Origin: Clostridia bacterium
GTDB taxonomy: Bacteria; Bacillota; Clostridia; Christensenellales; Borkfalkiaceae
Assembly: GCA_017399945.1 (NCBI GenBank)
Contig: JAFQAQ010000008.1
Span: 1-52,222 of the forward strand
Length of the DNA: 52,222 nt
Reading direction: 5' to 3'
Each line of letters starts with the position of its first letter. Position 1 is the first letter of the stretch. Below are positions 42,956-50,390 of the stretch, piece after piece. Below the pieces are notes generated by a model that searched no databases, was not told the DNA's origin, and was given only the letters and a program-made list of their open reading frames with translations. The translations under genes were made by a program, and so were the position numbers.

Positions 42956-44467
42956 CTACGACCTTCTGTAACTTACTGCTTCTAAAATATGTTCGGGACG
43001 AATATCTTGGCTATTCGACATATCGGCGATAGTTCTTGCAACCTTTATTATTCTACTTCTCGCCCTAGGCGATAGATGGAAGGTTTGGTATGCATTTTTA
43101 AGTATTTTTTCACAGTCTTGGCTAAGTTTACAATATTTTGCAATATGTTTTTCGCCCATATCGCTGTTAGTGAGTATTCCGTCTTGCTTAAAACGTTCGG
43201 CTTGAATTTGCCTTGCTTTATTTACCCTTTCCCTTACCACGCTTGAAGTTTCGGCTTTTTCTTCTACCGAAAGGTCTTCGTATTTAACGCTATCAACTTG
43301 TACTTGTATATCTATTCTATCTAGCAACGGGCCGGATATCTTTGCGTTATATCTAGCTATTTGATAAGGCGTGCAAGTACATTCCCTATCCGGCGAACCG
43401 TAGTTTCCACAAGGACACGGGTTCATACTTCCACAAAGCATTACGTTGGCAGGATAGGTCACCGTGCCGTTTGCCCTTGATACCGTTATAATTCTATCTT
43501 CCAAAGGTTGACGAAGCGCTTCTAGCGTAGCGCGATTATATTCAGGCATTTCGTCTAAAAACAACACGCCGTTATGAGCAAGCGATATTTCACCCGGTCT
43601 TAACGTAGCGCCACCACCAGTCATAGAAACGGTGGTCGCCGTGTGGTGTGGACTTCTAAACGGACGAGAGAACACTATTCCCTCCTCGCCTTTTACGTAT
43701 CCACATACCGAGTGAATTTTAGTTGTTTCTAGCGCTTCTTCAAAGGTCATATCGGGCATTATGGTTGGAATACATTTAGCAAGCATAGTCTTGCCCGTTC
43801 CCGGAGAGCCTACGAAAAGTAGATTATGCCCACCCGAAACTGCAACTTCTAGCGCGCGTTTTGCAACTGCTTGTCCTTTTACTAAACTTAAATCGCTGTC
43901 GTAAAAGGTTTTAGTCGTTTGACTTTGATAGTCCTTTACGGGCGCTGGATTTATTATTTGATGACCTGAAAAATGGTCTATTACTTGCGTTAAGTTATCC
44001 ACGGGATAAACGTTTGCTCCCGAAACCAAACAAGCTTCTTGCAAGTTTGTTTTTGGAATAACGAACTTGTTATACCCTGATTTTAGCGCAGAAATAATTA
44101 TAGGCAACACGCCGTTTATCCTACGAACAGAGCCGTCTAGAGATAATTCTCCAAGAAAAATCACTCCATCGGTATCGCCTATTAGTTGGGCGCTTGCTTT
44201 AAGTATACCTACTGCTAATGCGAGGTCTAACGCAGAACCTTCTTTTTTTACGTCAGCGGGGGCTAGGTTTGCCGTTATCTTTTTAGTAGGAAAGGTTCTT
44301 CCACTATTTTTTATTGCCGAGCGAACGCGTTCCTTGGACTCTTTTACCGCAGTGTCTGCAAGTCCAACGATTTCAAACGACGGTAGACCGTTGTTTACGT
44401 CCACTTCTACCGTTACGGGTATTCCGTTTAACCCTATTAATGCATAGCCATAAGTCTTTGAAATCAT
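42956..44467 (-). CDS. yifB: YifB/ComM family Mg-chelatase-like AAA+ ATPase
   Basis: The 503-residue protein begins with the ComM N-terminal domain (YGYALIGLNGIPVTVEV, GLPSFEIVGLADTAVKESKERVR quoted by its hallmark IVGLADTAVKES), then AAA+ Walker A GSPGTGKTMLA, PFRSPHHT, FLDEMPEY and a zinc-like CGSMNPCPCGNYG segment. ComM acts in branch migration during transformation in Gram-negatives. I prefer the ATG at 44467, which fits the family start. An in-frame ATG at 44503 would add 12 residues, and the transcript would start about 12 nt before it. Neither ATG has a well-spaced Shine-Dalgarno site. Confidence 0.88.
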   Translation of the reverse strand: MISKTYGYALIGLNGIPVTVEVDVNNGLPSFEIVGLADTAVKESKERVRSAIKNSGRTFPTKKITANLAPADVKKEGSALDLALAVGILKASAQLIGDTDGVIFLGELSLDGSVRRINGVLPIIISALKSGYNKFVIPKTNLQEACLVSGANVYPVDNLTQVIDHFSGHQIINPAPVKDYQSQTTKTFYDSDLSLVKGQAVAKRALEVAVSGGHNLLFVGSPGTGKTMLAKCIPTIMPDMTFEEALETTKIHSVCGYVKGEEGIVFSRPFRSPHHTATTVSMTGGGATLRPGEISLAHNGVLFLDEMPEYNRATLEALRQPLEDRIITVSRANGTVTYPANVMLCGSMNPCPCGNYGSPDRECTCTPYQIARYNAKISGPLLDRIDIQVQVDSVKYEDLSVEEKAETSSVVRERVNKARQIQAERFKQDGILTNSDMGEKHIAKYCKLSQDCEKILKNAYQTFHLSPRARSRIIKVARTIADMSNSQDIRPEHILEAVSYRRS

Positions 44468-44522
44468 ACGCTTTTTTGCCTTTTGGCAACACGCCTCCAA
44501 CATAAAACTTTACTAGTATAAT

Positions 44523-44551
44523 ATTATATATTATTTTTATTAAAAAGTAAA
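44523..44551 (-). promoter_or_regulatory. Promoter of the yifB-dprA-topA cluster
   Basis: Minus-strand TTTACT (44546-44551), 17-bp spacer, TATAAT (44523-44528). It is the only clear promoter I found for the leftward run that ends near 31000. Confidence 0.65.
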
Positions 44552-44563
44552 CGCTTTAATGGA

Positions 44564-44600
44564 TAAAAAAAAGAACTTACCCAAATTTTGGTAAGTTCTT
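44564..44600 (-). terminator. Intrinsic terminator after rplS
   Basis: An 11-bp stem (44571-44581 with 44590-44600), 8-nt loop, then a run of T on the minus strand. Confidence 0.9.
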
Positions 44601-44612
44601 AAACTTTTGTGA

Positions 44613-44960
44613 TTATCTGGTAATCTCTTTTACCTTAGCAGCTTTACCCGTTCTTGCTCTCAAGTAGTAAAGTTTTGCACGTCTTACACGACCTCTTCTT
44701 ACAACTTGAATATCTGCAACCTTTGGCGAGTGGATTGGGAAGGTCTTTTCTACGCCTACACCGAAAGACATTCTTCTTACGGTAAAGGTTTCTGAAATGC
44801 CACCGTGTTTCCTTGCGATTACGATTCCTTCGAACGCTTGTAATCTTTCTCTGTCGCCTTCAATAACCTTGATCATTACCTTTACGGTATCACCAACGTT
44901 AAATTCAGGAACGGATGCTTTTAAGTTTTCTTGATTGATTGCGTCAATTATCTTACTCAT
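44613..44960 (-). CDS. rplS: 50S ribosomal protein L19
   Basis: This 115-residue protein has the L19 pattern: [28 protein letters not shown] (hallmark [13 protein letters not shown]), [15 protein letters not shown] and [14 protein letters not shown]. The ATG at 44960 follows GGAGG by 8 nt; an ATG 15 nt upstream overlaps that site. In B. subtilis rplS lies between trmD and rbgA; here it is downstream of yraN with its own promoter and terminator. Confidence 0.96.
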   Translation of the reverse strand: MSKIIDAINQENLKASVPEFNVGDTVKVMIKVIEGDRERLQAFEGIVIARKHGGISETFTVRRMSFGVGVEKTFPIHSPKVADIQVVRRGRVRRAKLYYLRARTGKAAKVKEITR

Positions 44961-44984
44961 TGCTTTTACCTCCATAATTACTAA

Positions 44985-45016
44985 GCGTTCATTGATGATT
45001 TACATAAGCGGAACGC
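44985..45016 (-). promoter_or_regulatory. Possible stem in the rplS leader
   Basis: GCGTTC (44985-44990) and GAACGC (45011-45016) are complementary with a 20-nt loop, lying between the promoter and the Shine-Dalgarno site of rplS. L19 leaders with regulatory structure are known in some bacteria; this stem alone is weak evidence. Confidence 0.35.
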
Positions 45017-45030
45017 CCGAAAGCCATAAT

Positions 45031-45059
45031 ATAATATCACATTTTTTTTGCCTTGGCAA
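45031..45059 (-). promoter_or_regulatory. Promoter of rplS
   Basis: Minus-strand TTGCCA (45054-45059), 17-bp spacer, TATTAT (45031-45036), 5 nt after the yraN stop codon. Confidence 0.68.
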
Positions 45060-45064
45060 GCGTT

Positions 45065-45430
45065 TTACATACAAAATGCGTCTTTTATGTGATTTATTTG
45101 ACCGTTTTCTATTTCTATTACGTCAAACCGACAACTACTGCTCGTCCTTGACGTTTTTATTAAATATTCTTGCGCTACTTTAAAGTATTTTTCTTGTTTT
45201 TTTCTAGTTACGGCTTCGGCGGGTGTGCCGTATTCGTCGCCCGAACGAGTTTTCACTTCAACGAAAACTATCTCTTCCCCTTGCTTTGCCACGATATCCA
45301 CTTCTCCCACGTAAGTGCGATAATTGGTGTCAAGTATCTCGTATCCGTTGCTTTTTAGGAATTTACAGGCTTCTTTTTCTCCTGCTCTACCCAAAAGTTT
45401 TTTATAAAAGTTTTTCTGTGCAATTTGCAA
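45065..45430 (-). CDS. yraN: YraN/UPF0102 family nuclease-like protein
   Basis: The 121-residue protein has the UPF0102 core: GRAGEKEACKFL near residues 14-25, then NYRTYVGEVDIVA and FVEVKTRSGDEYG, a restriction-endonuclease-like fold with acidic/E-x-K active-site pattern. Its role is not settled. The start is a TTG at 45430 with AAGGAG 8 nt upstream, inside rnhB, giving a 76-nt out-of-frame overlap. A later in-frame TTG (45394) lacks such a site. Confidence 0.86.
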   Translation of the reverse strand: MQIAQKNFYKKLLGRAGEKEACKFLKSNGYEILDTNYRTYVGEVDIVAKQGEEIVFVEVKTRSGDEYGTPAEAVTRKKQEKYFKVAQEYLIKTSRTSSSCRFDVIEIENGQINHIKDAFCM

Positions 45431-45981
45431 GGACCTATCTCCTTTATTTTTTCTATATGCGTTTTAGTGCCGTATCCTTTGTGTTTTTCTAAACCGTAGT
45501 CAGGGTACTCTTTGGCGTATTCGCACATAAGTCTATCTCTATATACTTTTGCTAATATTGAAGCGCAACCTATCGTATAACTTTTCTGGTCGCCCTTGGT
45601 TATATACTCTGCGTTTATTTGTAAATTGGTATCCACCCCGTCAACGAGAGTTATATCCGGTTTTACGTCAAGCCCGTTTACCGCTTGGGTCATACATTTT
45701 TTTACCGCTTGAAGTATGTTAATCTCGTCTATTTCTTGTGGAGAAATCTCTTTTATGCAATAACTTATAGCCTTTTGCCTTATAACGTCGTATAAAAGTT
45801 CTCTCTTTTTTTCCGATAGTTTTTTGCTATCGTCGATTCCTTCTATAATATCGTCCATAGGCATTATTACGGCGCAACACACCACGGGACCTGCTAGTGG
45901 TCCTCTGCCAACTTCGTCTACGCCGGCAACGTATTTTAAGCCGTTTGCTATATGCTTTTTTTCAAATTCAAGTTTATCCAT
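45355..45981 (-). CDS. rnhB: Ribonuclease HII
   Basis: This 208-residue enzyme removes RNA from RNA-DNA hybrids and single ribonucleotides. The active-site motif GVDEVGRGPLAGPVV lies near residue 20, followed by IDDSKKLSEKKRE, LVDG and the late GYGTKTH with SILAKVYRDR before it. I chose the ATG at 45981, 1 nt after the rbgA stop; a TTG 9 nt upstream is possible. It overlaps yraN at its 3' end. Confidence 0.95.
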   Translation of the reverse strand: MDKLEFEKKHIANGLKYVAGVDEVGRGPLAGPVVCCAVIMPMDDIIEGIDDSKKLSEKKRELLYDVIRQKAISYCIKEISPQEIDEINILQAVKKCMTQAVNGLDVKPDITLVDGVDTNLQINAEYITKGDQKSYTIGCASILAKVYRDRLMCEYAKEYPDYGLEKHKGYGTKTHIEKIKEIGPCKLHRKTFIKNFWVEQEKKKPVNS

Positions 45982-45982
45982 A

Positions 45983-46816
45983 TTAGTCAAGGATTATCTT
46001 TCCTATTCTTCCCTTTCTAAAATCGTCGATAACTGCCGTTGCGCATCTATCGTAATCGTATTCGCCACCCTTCATCAAAAAACCACGTTTAACGCATATG
46101 GCTTCCATTAGTTGCAAGGTGGGTAAACTCAGGTCTGTTAAACCGTATTTTTCTTTTATTAAATGGGGATATTTTTCAGACGTTTCTTTTATAAACTCAA
46201 ACGCAAGGTCGCCAAAATCTATATTAGAGTCGTTCATACTGCCGATATAAGCAAGGTGTTTTGCAAGAGTTTGATTTTCAAATGCAGGTGGCATAGTCCC
46301 CGGTGTGTCTAAGAGTTCAAGTTCCCTTATTCTTACCCATTGTTTTCCACGGGTTACGCCCGCTTTGTTGCCCGTGGTTGCTTTTTTGCCACCACAAAGC
46401 GCGTTTATTATGGTTGACTTACCCGTGTTAGGAATGCCGGCAACCATTATTCTTACGGGTTTAAAAACCCCCTTTTGTTTGTTGCGTTCTAGTTTTTCCT
46501 TTAAGAGTTCAAAAATCTTTGAATAAAGTAGGTCAACGGCTTTTTTGTCCATTGCAGACACTGCAACCGTTACCTTACCTTCTTGGGCAAATTCTTTTAC
46601 CGTGCGAATTGCGTCCTGTTTTTCAATCAAGTCACATTTATTCAACACGTACAATACCTTTTTGTTCTGAAAAAGTTTTGCAAGCTTGTTGTTTACGGAC
46701 GCCCTTGGCGCTCTTGCGTCTAAAACCACCATAACGCCGTCTACTGCTTTAAGGTTTTCTTCCATCATGCGCATTGCGCTTGTCATGTGCCCTGGAAACC
46801 ATTGTAAGTGTTGCAT
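45983..46816 (-). CDS. rbgA: Ribosome biogenesis GTPase RbgA (YlqF)
   Basis: This 277-residue circularly permuted GTPase starts MQHLQWFPGHMTSAMR, has G4 LNKCDL before G1 GIPNTGKSTIINAL, and G3 LDTPGTMPP. RbgA acts late in 50S subunit assembly. The ATG at 46816 follows GGAGG by 7 nt and overlaps the trmD stop by one base (TAATG). The frame is open a further 72 nt upstream, but that part lies inside trmD and lacks a site. Confidence 0.95.
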   Translation of the reverse strand: MQHLQWFPGHMTSAMRMMEENLKAVDGVMVVLDARAPRASVNNKLAKLFQNKKVLYVLNKCDLIEKQDAIRTVKEFAQEGKVTVAVSAMDKKAVDLLYSKIFELLKEKLERNKQKGVFKPVRIMVAGIPNTGKSTIINALCGGKKATTGNKAGVTRGKQWVRIRELELLDTPGTMPPAFENQTLAKHLAYIGSMNDSNIDFGDLAFEFIKETSEKYPHLIKEKYGLTDLSLPTLQLMEAICVKRGFLMKGGEYDYDRCATAVIDDFRKGRIGKIILD

Positions 46817-47493
46817 TATTCGTCCTCCTTTGCAAGTAAATCCGGACGATTTTTCTTTGTGATTTCCAAAGATTTTTGGGCGCGCCACTCGTCTATTTTA
46901 GCGTGGTTTCCACTGAGTAATACTTGGGGTACTTTAAGCCCTTCAAACTCTTGTGGACGCGTGTAATGCGGATATTCCAAAGTGCCACTCGCAAAACTTT
47001 CTTGCGAAAGAGAATCGCCGTTTATAACCCCGTCAACGTATCTTGCAACTGCGTCTACCACTGCCATCGCGGGTATTTCGCCACCCGTTAACACGAAGTC
47101 CCCTAAGGAGAGTTCTTCGTCTATATAAAGGTCCAAAACACGTTGGTCAACACCTTCGTAATGACCACATAAAAGCAAAATATCGCCTAGTTTAGAGTAT
47201 TCGGTTACAACCGATTGGTTAAAGGTTCTTCCCTTGGGGGAAAGATAAATTCTTTTTGCAGTATGCTCGCCGTCAACTGCCTTTATTGCGTCTGCAATTG
47301 GTTGCGCCATCATTACCATGCCTGCACCACCACCAAAGGGGGTGTCGTCGCATTTTTTGTGTTTATCTAAGGTGTAATCTCTTATATCAACGATTTGTAT
47401 TTGGAGTTTTCCACTATCAACTGCCCTTCCGATTATACTCGTTTTTAAGGGCGAAAACATTTCTGGAAAAAGGGTTAAAATGCTAATTTTCAT
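46816..47493 (-). CDS. trmD: tRNA (guanine-N1)-methyltransferase TrmD
   Basis: This 225-residue SPOUT-family enzyme makes m1G37. Segments include LTLFPEMF at the start, DDTPFGGGAGMVM, LLCGHYEGVDQRV and the knot region SLGDFVLTGGEIPAM. It overlaps rimM by 11 nt upstream and rbgA by one base downstream. Confidence 0.97.
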   Translation of the reverse strand: MKISILTLFPEMFSPLKTSIIGRAVDSGKLQIQIVDIRDYTLDKHKKCDDTPFGGGAGMVMMAQPIADAIKAVDGEHTAKRIYLSPKGRTFNQSVVTEYSKLGDILLLCGHYEGVDQRVLDLYIDEELSLGDFVLTGGEIPAMAVVDAVARYVDGVINGDSLSQESFASGTLEYPHYTRPQEFEGLKVPQVLLSGNHAKIDEWRAQKSLEITKKNRPDLLAKEDE

Positions 47494-47992
47494 AACAACT
47501 TACCTCCCCCAAACGTTTTGCTGATAAAGTGATTGTTTTCGATGGAATATCAACGTTTATCACAAGGTCTTTTAGGAAGGGAAAACGCATTACTCTTCCG
47601 TCACAAGTGTTTACTGTGAAAATATCCGTTCTTGCAGACGTTACGTCCGTTACCGTGCCTATTTCTTCCCCTAAATCAGTAAGGATTTTACAGCCAATTA
47701 CGTCGATTATAAAATAGGTGTCCTTTTTGATAGGCGGAAGGTCTTTTTTATACACGCAAACGTATTTGTTGCGTAAAGTTTCGGCAAGGTTTCTGTCTTC
47801 CACACCGAATAAACTTAACAACAAAAAGCCACCGCCAACGATTACGTTCGTTACACGGTAGATTTGGTTTTCAATAACCACTTGTTTAATTTTTTTGAAA
47901 CGATTTATATCGTCTGTATATGGGGTTACTTTTAGTTGTCCCTTTATGCCTTGTGGCTTGACGATTAAACCGATTTTTATTAGTTCTTCCAT
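47483..47992 (-). CDS. rimM: 16S rRNA processing protein RimM
   Basis: The 169-residue protein has the RimM N-terminal domain (IGLIVKPQGIKGQLKV) and a C-terminal PRC-barrel (about 95-165). It binds S19 and helps 30S head assembly. It lies between khpA (27-nt gap) and trmD (11-nt overlap), the usual order, with the B. subtilis ylqD gene absent. Confidence 0.94.
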   Translation of the reverse strand: MEELIKIGLIVKPQGIKGQLKVTPYTDDINRFKKIKQVVIENQIYRVTNVIVGGGFLLLSLFGVEDRNLAETLRNKYVCVYKKDLPPIKKDTYFIIDVIGCKILTDLGEEIGTVTDVTSARTDIFTVNTCDGRVMRFPFLKDLVINVDIPSKTITLSAKRLGEVSCYEN

Positions 47993-48019
47993 CTTTTTAA
48001 AGTAGAAAAAGGGGGAAGA

Positions 48020-48259
48020 TTATTCCCCGCGTTCTCTGATTTCTACGTTGTATTTTTTGTTTTCTTTTGCCGACCCTACGCGAACGAGCGTGCGGAGCGC
48101 CTTTGCAATTTTGCCTTGGCGACCGATTACCTTACCCATATCGCTTGCGTCAAGCGTAACGGTTACGTTAACGTTTTTGCCGTCTTCTACCACGTCAAAC
48201 TCAACGAGTTCGGGTTTTTCGGCAAAACTGTTAACTACGTATTTGATAAGATCTACCAT
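48020..48259 (-). CDS. khpA: KH-domain RNA-binding protein KhpA (YlqC)
   Basis: This 79-residue protein has a single KH domain with the GxxG loop in MGKVIGRQGKIAKAL. KhpA forms a complex with KhpB in Firmicutes and binds many RNAs. The ATG at 48259 follows AAGGAG by 5 nt; the GTG 6 nt upstream overlaps that site. Confidence 0.94.
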   Translation of the reverse strand: MVDLIKYVVNSFAEKPELVEFDVVEDGKNVNVTVTLDASDMGKVIGRQGKIAKALRTLVRVGSAKENKKYNVEIRERGE

Positions 48260-48275
48260 AGCCACTCCTTACGGA

Positions 48276-48572
48276 CTATTTATCCGTCTTGCGCTTTTTG
48301 GTCTTGGAGGGAGAGAGCTTGGTGGGCTTTGGAATAATTCCCTTGTTAATCAAAAGATTTTTAACGGTGTCGGTGGGTTGTACGCCCTTAGCAAGCCAAT
48401 CTTTTGCCTTTGCTTCGTCAATAACTACTTCTGCAGGAACGGTGGTGGGGTTGTAGTAGCCAACCTTGTCGATATATGCGCCGTCACGTGCGTTTCTGCT
48501 GTCGGTGATAACTACGCGGTAGAAGGGGGATTTCTTGTCGCCCATTCTGGTCAATCTCATTTTTACTGCCAT
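48276..48572 (-). CDS. rpsP: 30S ribosomal protein S16
   Basis: The 98-residue protein starts [21 protein letters not shown] with VGYYNPTT later, the S16 pattern, and a lysine-rich tail. It lies between ffh and khpA as in B. subtilis. Confidence 0.96.
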   Translation of the reverse strand: MAVKMRLTRMGDKKSPFYRVVITDSRNARDGAYIDKVGYYNPTTVPAEVVIDEAKAKDWLAKGVQPTDTVKNLLINKGIIPKPTKLSPSKTKKRKTDK

Positions 48573-48607
48573 TTTTGTTTTCTCCTATATGTTTGATTTT
48601 TTATTTA

Positions 48608-49924
48608 TTAAAACATTTTGAACATTTTGTTGTTCTTCATTTGTTTCATCATTTGTTTGGTTTGCTCGAATTGTTTGAGCACCCTGTTTACTTCTTGAAC
48701 GGACGTTCCACTGCCCTTTGCAATTCTTATCTTTCTTGACGAGTTGATTATTTGTGGGTTTTCCCTTTCTTTCATCGTCATTGATTGAATTACGGCACGC
48801 ATGGTAACTATACGCTTTTCGTCCACGTCCTCTTCACGGATTTTGAACTTTCCGCCCATTCCCGGAAGCATTTGAAGAAGGGAACTTATACCGCCCATTT
48901 TGTTTACGGTTTCAAACTGCTCTAAATAATCGTTTAAGGTAAATGAATTTTCCCTAAACTTCTTTTCCATCTTTTTGGCTTGTTCTTCGGTTACGGCTTC
49001 TTGCGCTTTTTCAATTAGCGAAAGAACGTCGCCCATACCTAGAATTCGGTTTGCCATTCTATCTGGATAAAAAGGCTCTAAATCACCGAGCTTTTCGCCT
49101 ACCGAACAGAACTTTATGGGTTTTCCCGTAACGGCTTTCATTGAAAGTGTTGCGCCACCACGAGTGTCACCGTCTAGTTTGGTAAGCACTAATCCAGTTA
49201 CTTCTAACGTTTTGTTAAAGGTATCTGCAACTTCAACTGCAACTTGACCGGTCATCGCATCGACTACTAACAGTATTTCAGTTGGGTTTACTGCGTTTTT
49301 GATGTTAACTAATTCATCCATCAAGGCTTGGTCTATTTGTAATCGACCTGCCGTGTCGATAATTACCGTATCGTATCCCAAACTCTTTGCTTGGGCAACA
49401 CCCTCTTTAGCAATTTTTACGGGATCGCCTTGACCTTTTTCAAAAACCGGACAACCTGCTTTTTCGCCAACTACTTTAAGTTGGTTTATTGCCGCAGGAC
49501 GATATACGTCACACGCAACGAGCATTGGTTTTTTGTTTTGTTTTTTTAAGTATGCGCCAAGTTTTCCCACAAGGGTGGTTTTACCCGCGCCTTGAAGACC
49601 TGCCATAAGTATTACGGTGGGAAGATTGGGCGCAACTGCTAGTTTGCTGTTTGCCGAACCCATTAAAGCAATAAGTTCTTCGTTAACGATTTTTATTACT
49701 TGTTGAGTGGGACTTAAACTCTTTAAAATTTCTTGTCCAACGGCGCGTTCGCTTACCCTTGCAACGAACTGCTTTACGACCGAAACGTTTACGTCTGCTT
49801 CTAAAAGCGCGATACGCACTTCTCTCATAGCCGTTTTGATTTCAAGTTCGGTTAGTCTGCCGTGCTTGGTCAGTTTGCTGAATATATGATTAAGTTTTTC
49901 GGAAAGGCCGGAAAACAGTGCCAT
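48608..49924 (-). CDS. ffh: Signal recognition particle protein Ffh
   Basis: This 438-residue SRP54 GTPase has the N-domain, G1 GLQGAGKTTLVGKLG near residue 105, DTAGRLQ, TKLDGDTRGGA and the methionine-rich M-domain (about 325-438) that binds 4.5S RNA and signal peptides. It overlaps ylxM by one base (TAATG). Confidence 0.97.
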   Translation of the reverse strand: MALFSGLSEKLNHIFSKLTKHGRLTELEIKTAMREVRIALLEADVNVSVVKQFVARVSERAVGQEILKSLSPTQQVIKIVNEELIALMGSANSKLAVAPNLPTVILMAGLQGAGKTTLVGKLGAYLKKQNKKPMLVACDVYRPAAINQLKVVGEKAGCPVFEKGQGDPVKIAKEGVAQAKSLGYDTVIIDTAGRLQIDQALMDELVNIKNAVNPTEILLVVDAMTGQVAVEVADTFNKTLEVTGLVLTKLDGDTRGGATLSMKAVTGKPIKFCSVGEKLGDLEPFYPDRMANRILGMGDVLSLIEKAQEAVTEEQAKKMEKKFRENSFTLNDYLEQFETVNKMGGISSLLQMLPGMGGKFKIREEDVDEKRIVTMRAVIQSMTMKERENPQIINSSRKIRIAKGSGTSVQEVNRVLKQFEQTKQMMKQMKNNKMFKMF

Positions 49925-50229
49925 TAGTCACCTATAATTTCTTTTATTGCGCTTGCCGTTAGACTATTATCCTTTTCTATCGACTGCGCCAACGCTTTTA
50001 GTTTATCGTTTTTTTGTTTGATTTTTAACAACGACTCGTATTCGGTAAGTTTTGCTTTAACTTTCTTTACTTGTTCGTATACGTTTTGACGAGTTTTGCC
50101 CTCGGGCTGTGCTATTTCCGACAAGGACAGGTCGTATATATAATAAGAAGTAAACAACTCCCTTTGACGCTCGGTCAACAATTCACCGTATATATCAAAC
50201 AATTCGGTTATTGCTAAATCTTTTTGCAT
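49924..50229 (-). CDS. ylxM: YlxM/UPF0122 helix-turn-helix protein
   Basis: The 101-residue protein is a sigma-70 region 4-like helix-turn-helix: LTERQRELFTSYYIYDLSLSEIA (hallmark LSLSEIA near residue 37) then TRQNVYEQVKKVKAKL. YlxM proteins sit next to ffh in Firmicutes and modulate SRP in Streptococcus. The ATG at 50229 follows a weak GGTGG. It heads the SRP/ribosome operon, with a perfect promoter and an inverted repeat in its leader. Confidence 0.9.
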   Translation of the reverse strand: MQKDLAITELFDIYGELLTERQRELFTSYYIYDLSLSEIAQPEGKTRQNVYEQVKKVKAKLTEYESLLKIKQKNDKLKALAQSIEKDNSLTASAIKEIIGD

Positions 50230-50240
50230 TTTAACCACCA

Positions 50241-50266
50241 AGTGTAAAATAAAATCGTTTTACACT
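50241..50266 (-). promoter_or_regulatory. Inverted repeat in the ylxM leader
   Basis: AGTGTAAAA (50241-50249) and TTTTACACT (50258-50266) are perfect 9-bp complements around 8 bp. It begins at the predicted transcription start and ends about 12 nt before the ylxM ATG, so it could be an operator or a 5'-end hairpin beside the ribosome-binding site. Confidence 0.6.
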
Positions 50267-50271
50267 CGTTT

Positions 50272-50300
50272 ATTATATACGTCAAACCCTGACTTGTCAA
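50272..50300 (-). promoter_or_regulatory. Consensus promoter of the ylxM-ffh operon
   Basis: Minus-strand TTGACA (50295-50300), 17-bp spacer, TATAAT (50272-50277): a perfect match to the vegetative consensus, in keeping with high expression of ribosome and SRP genes. Confidence 0.88.
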
Positions 50301-50320
50301 GCGATTTTAGGCAAATTCCG

Positions 50321-50349
50321 TTGACAAATCTTTTTAATAATGTTATTAT
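50321..50349 (+). promoter_or_regulatory. Promoter of guaB
   Basis: TTGACA (50321-50326), 17-bp spacer, TATTAT (50344-50349), with AAGGAG before the ATG at 50391. Confidence 0.82.
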
Positions 50350-50390
50350 AGTAAAAATTTTTTATTTATTATATTTCTAAGGAGAAAAAT

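Noticed and set aside
44961-45030. Established L19 leader RNA family member
   Set aside because: Only one 6-bp stem with a large loop is seen; this is not enough to assign a known family.
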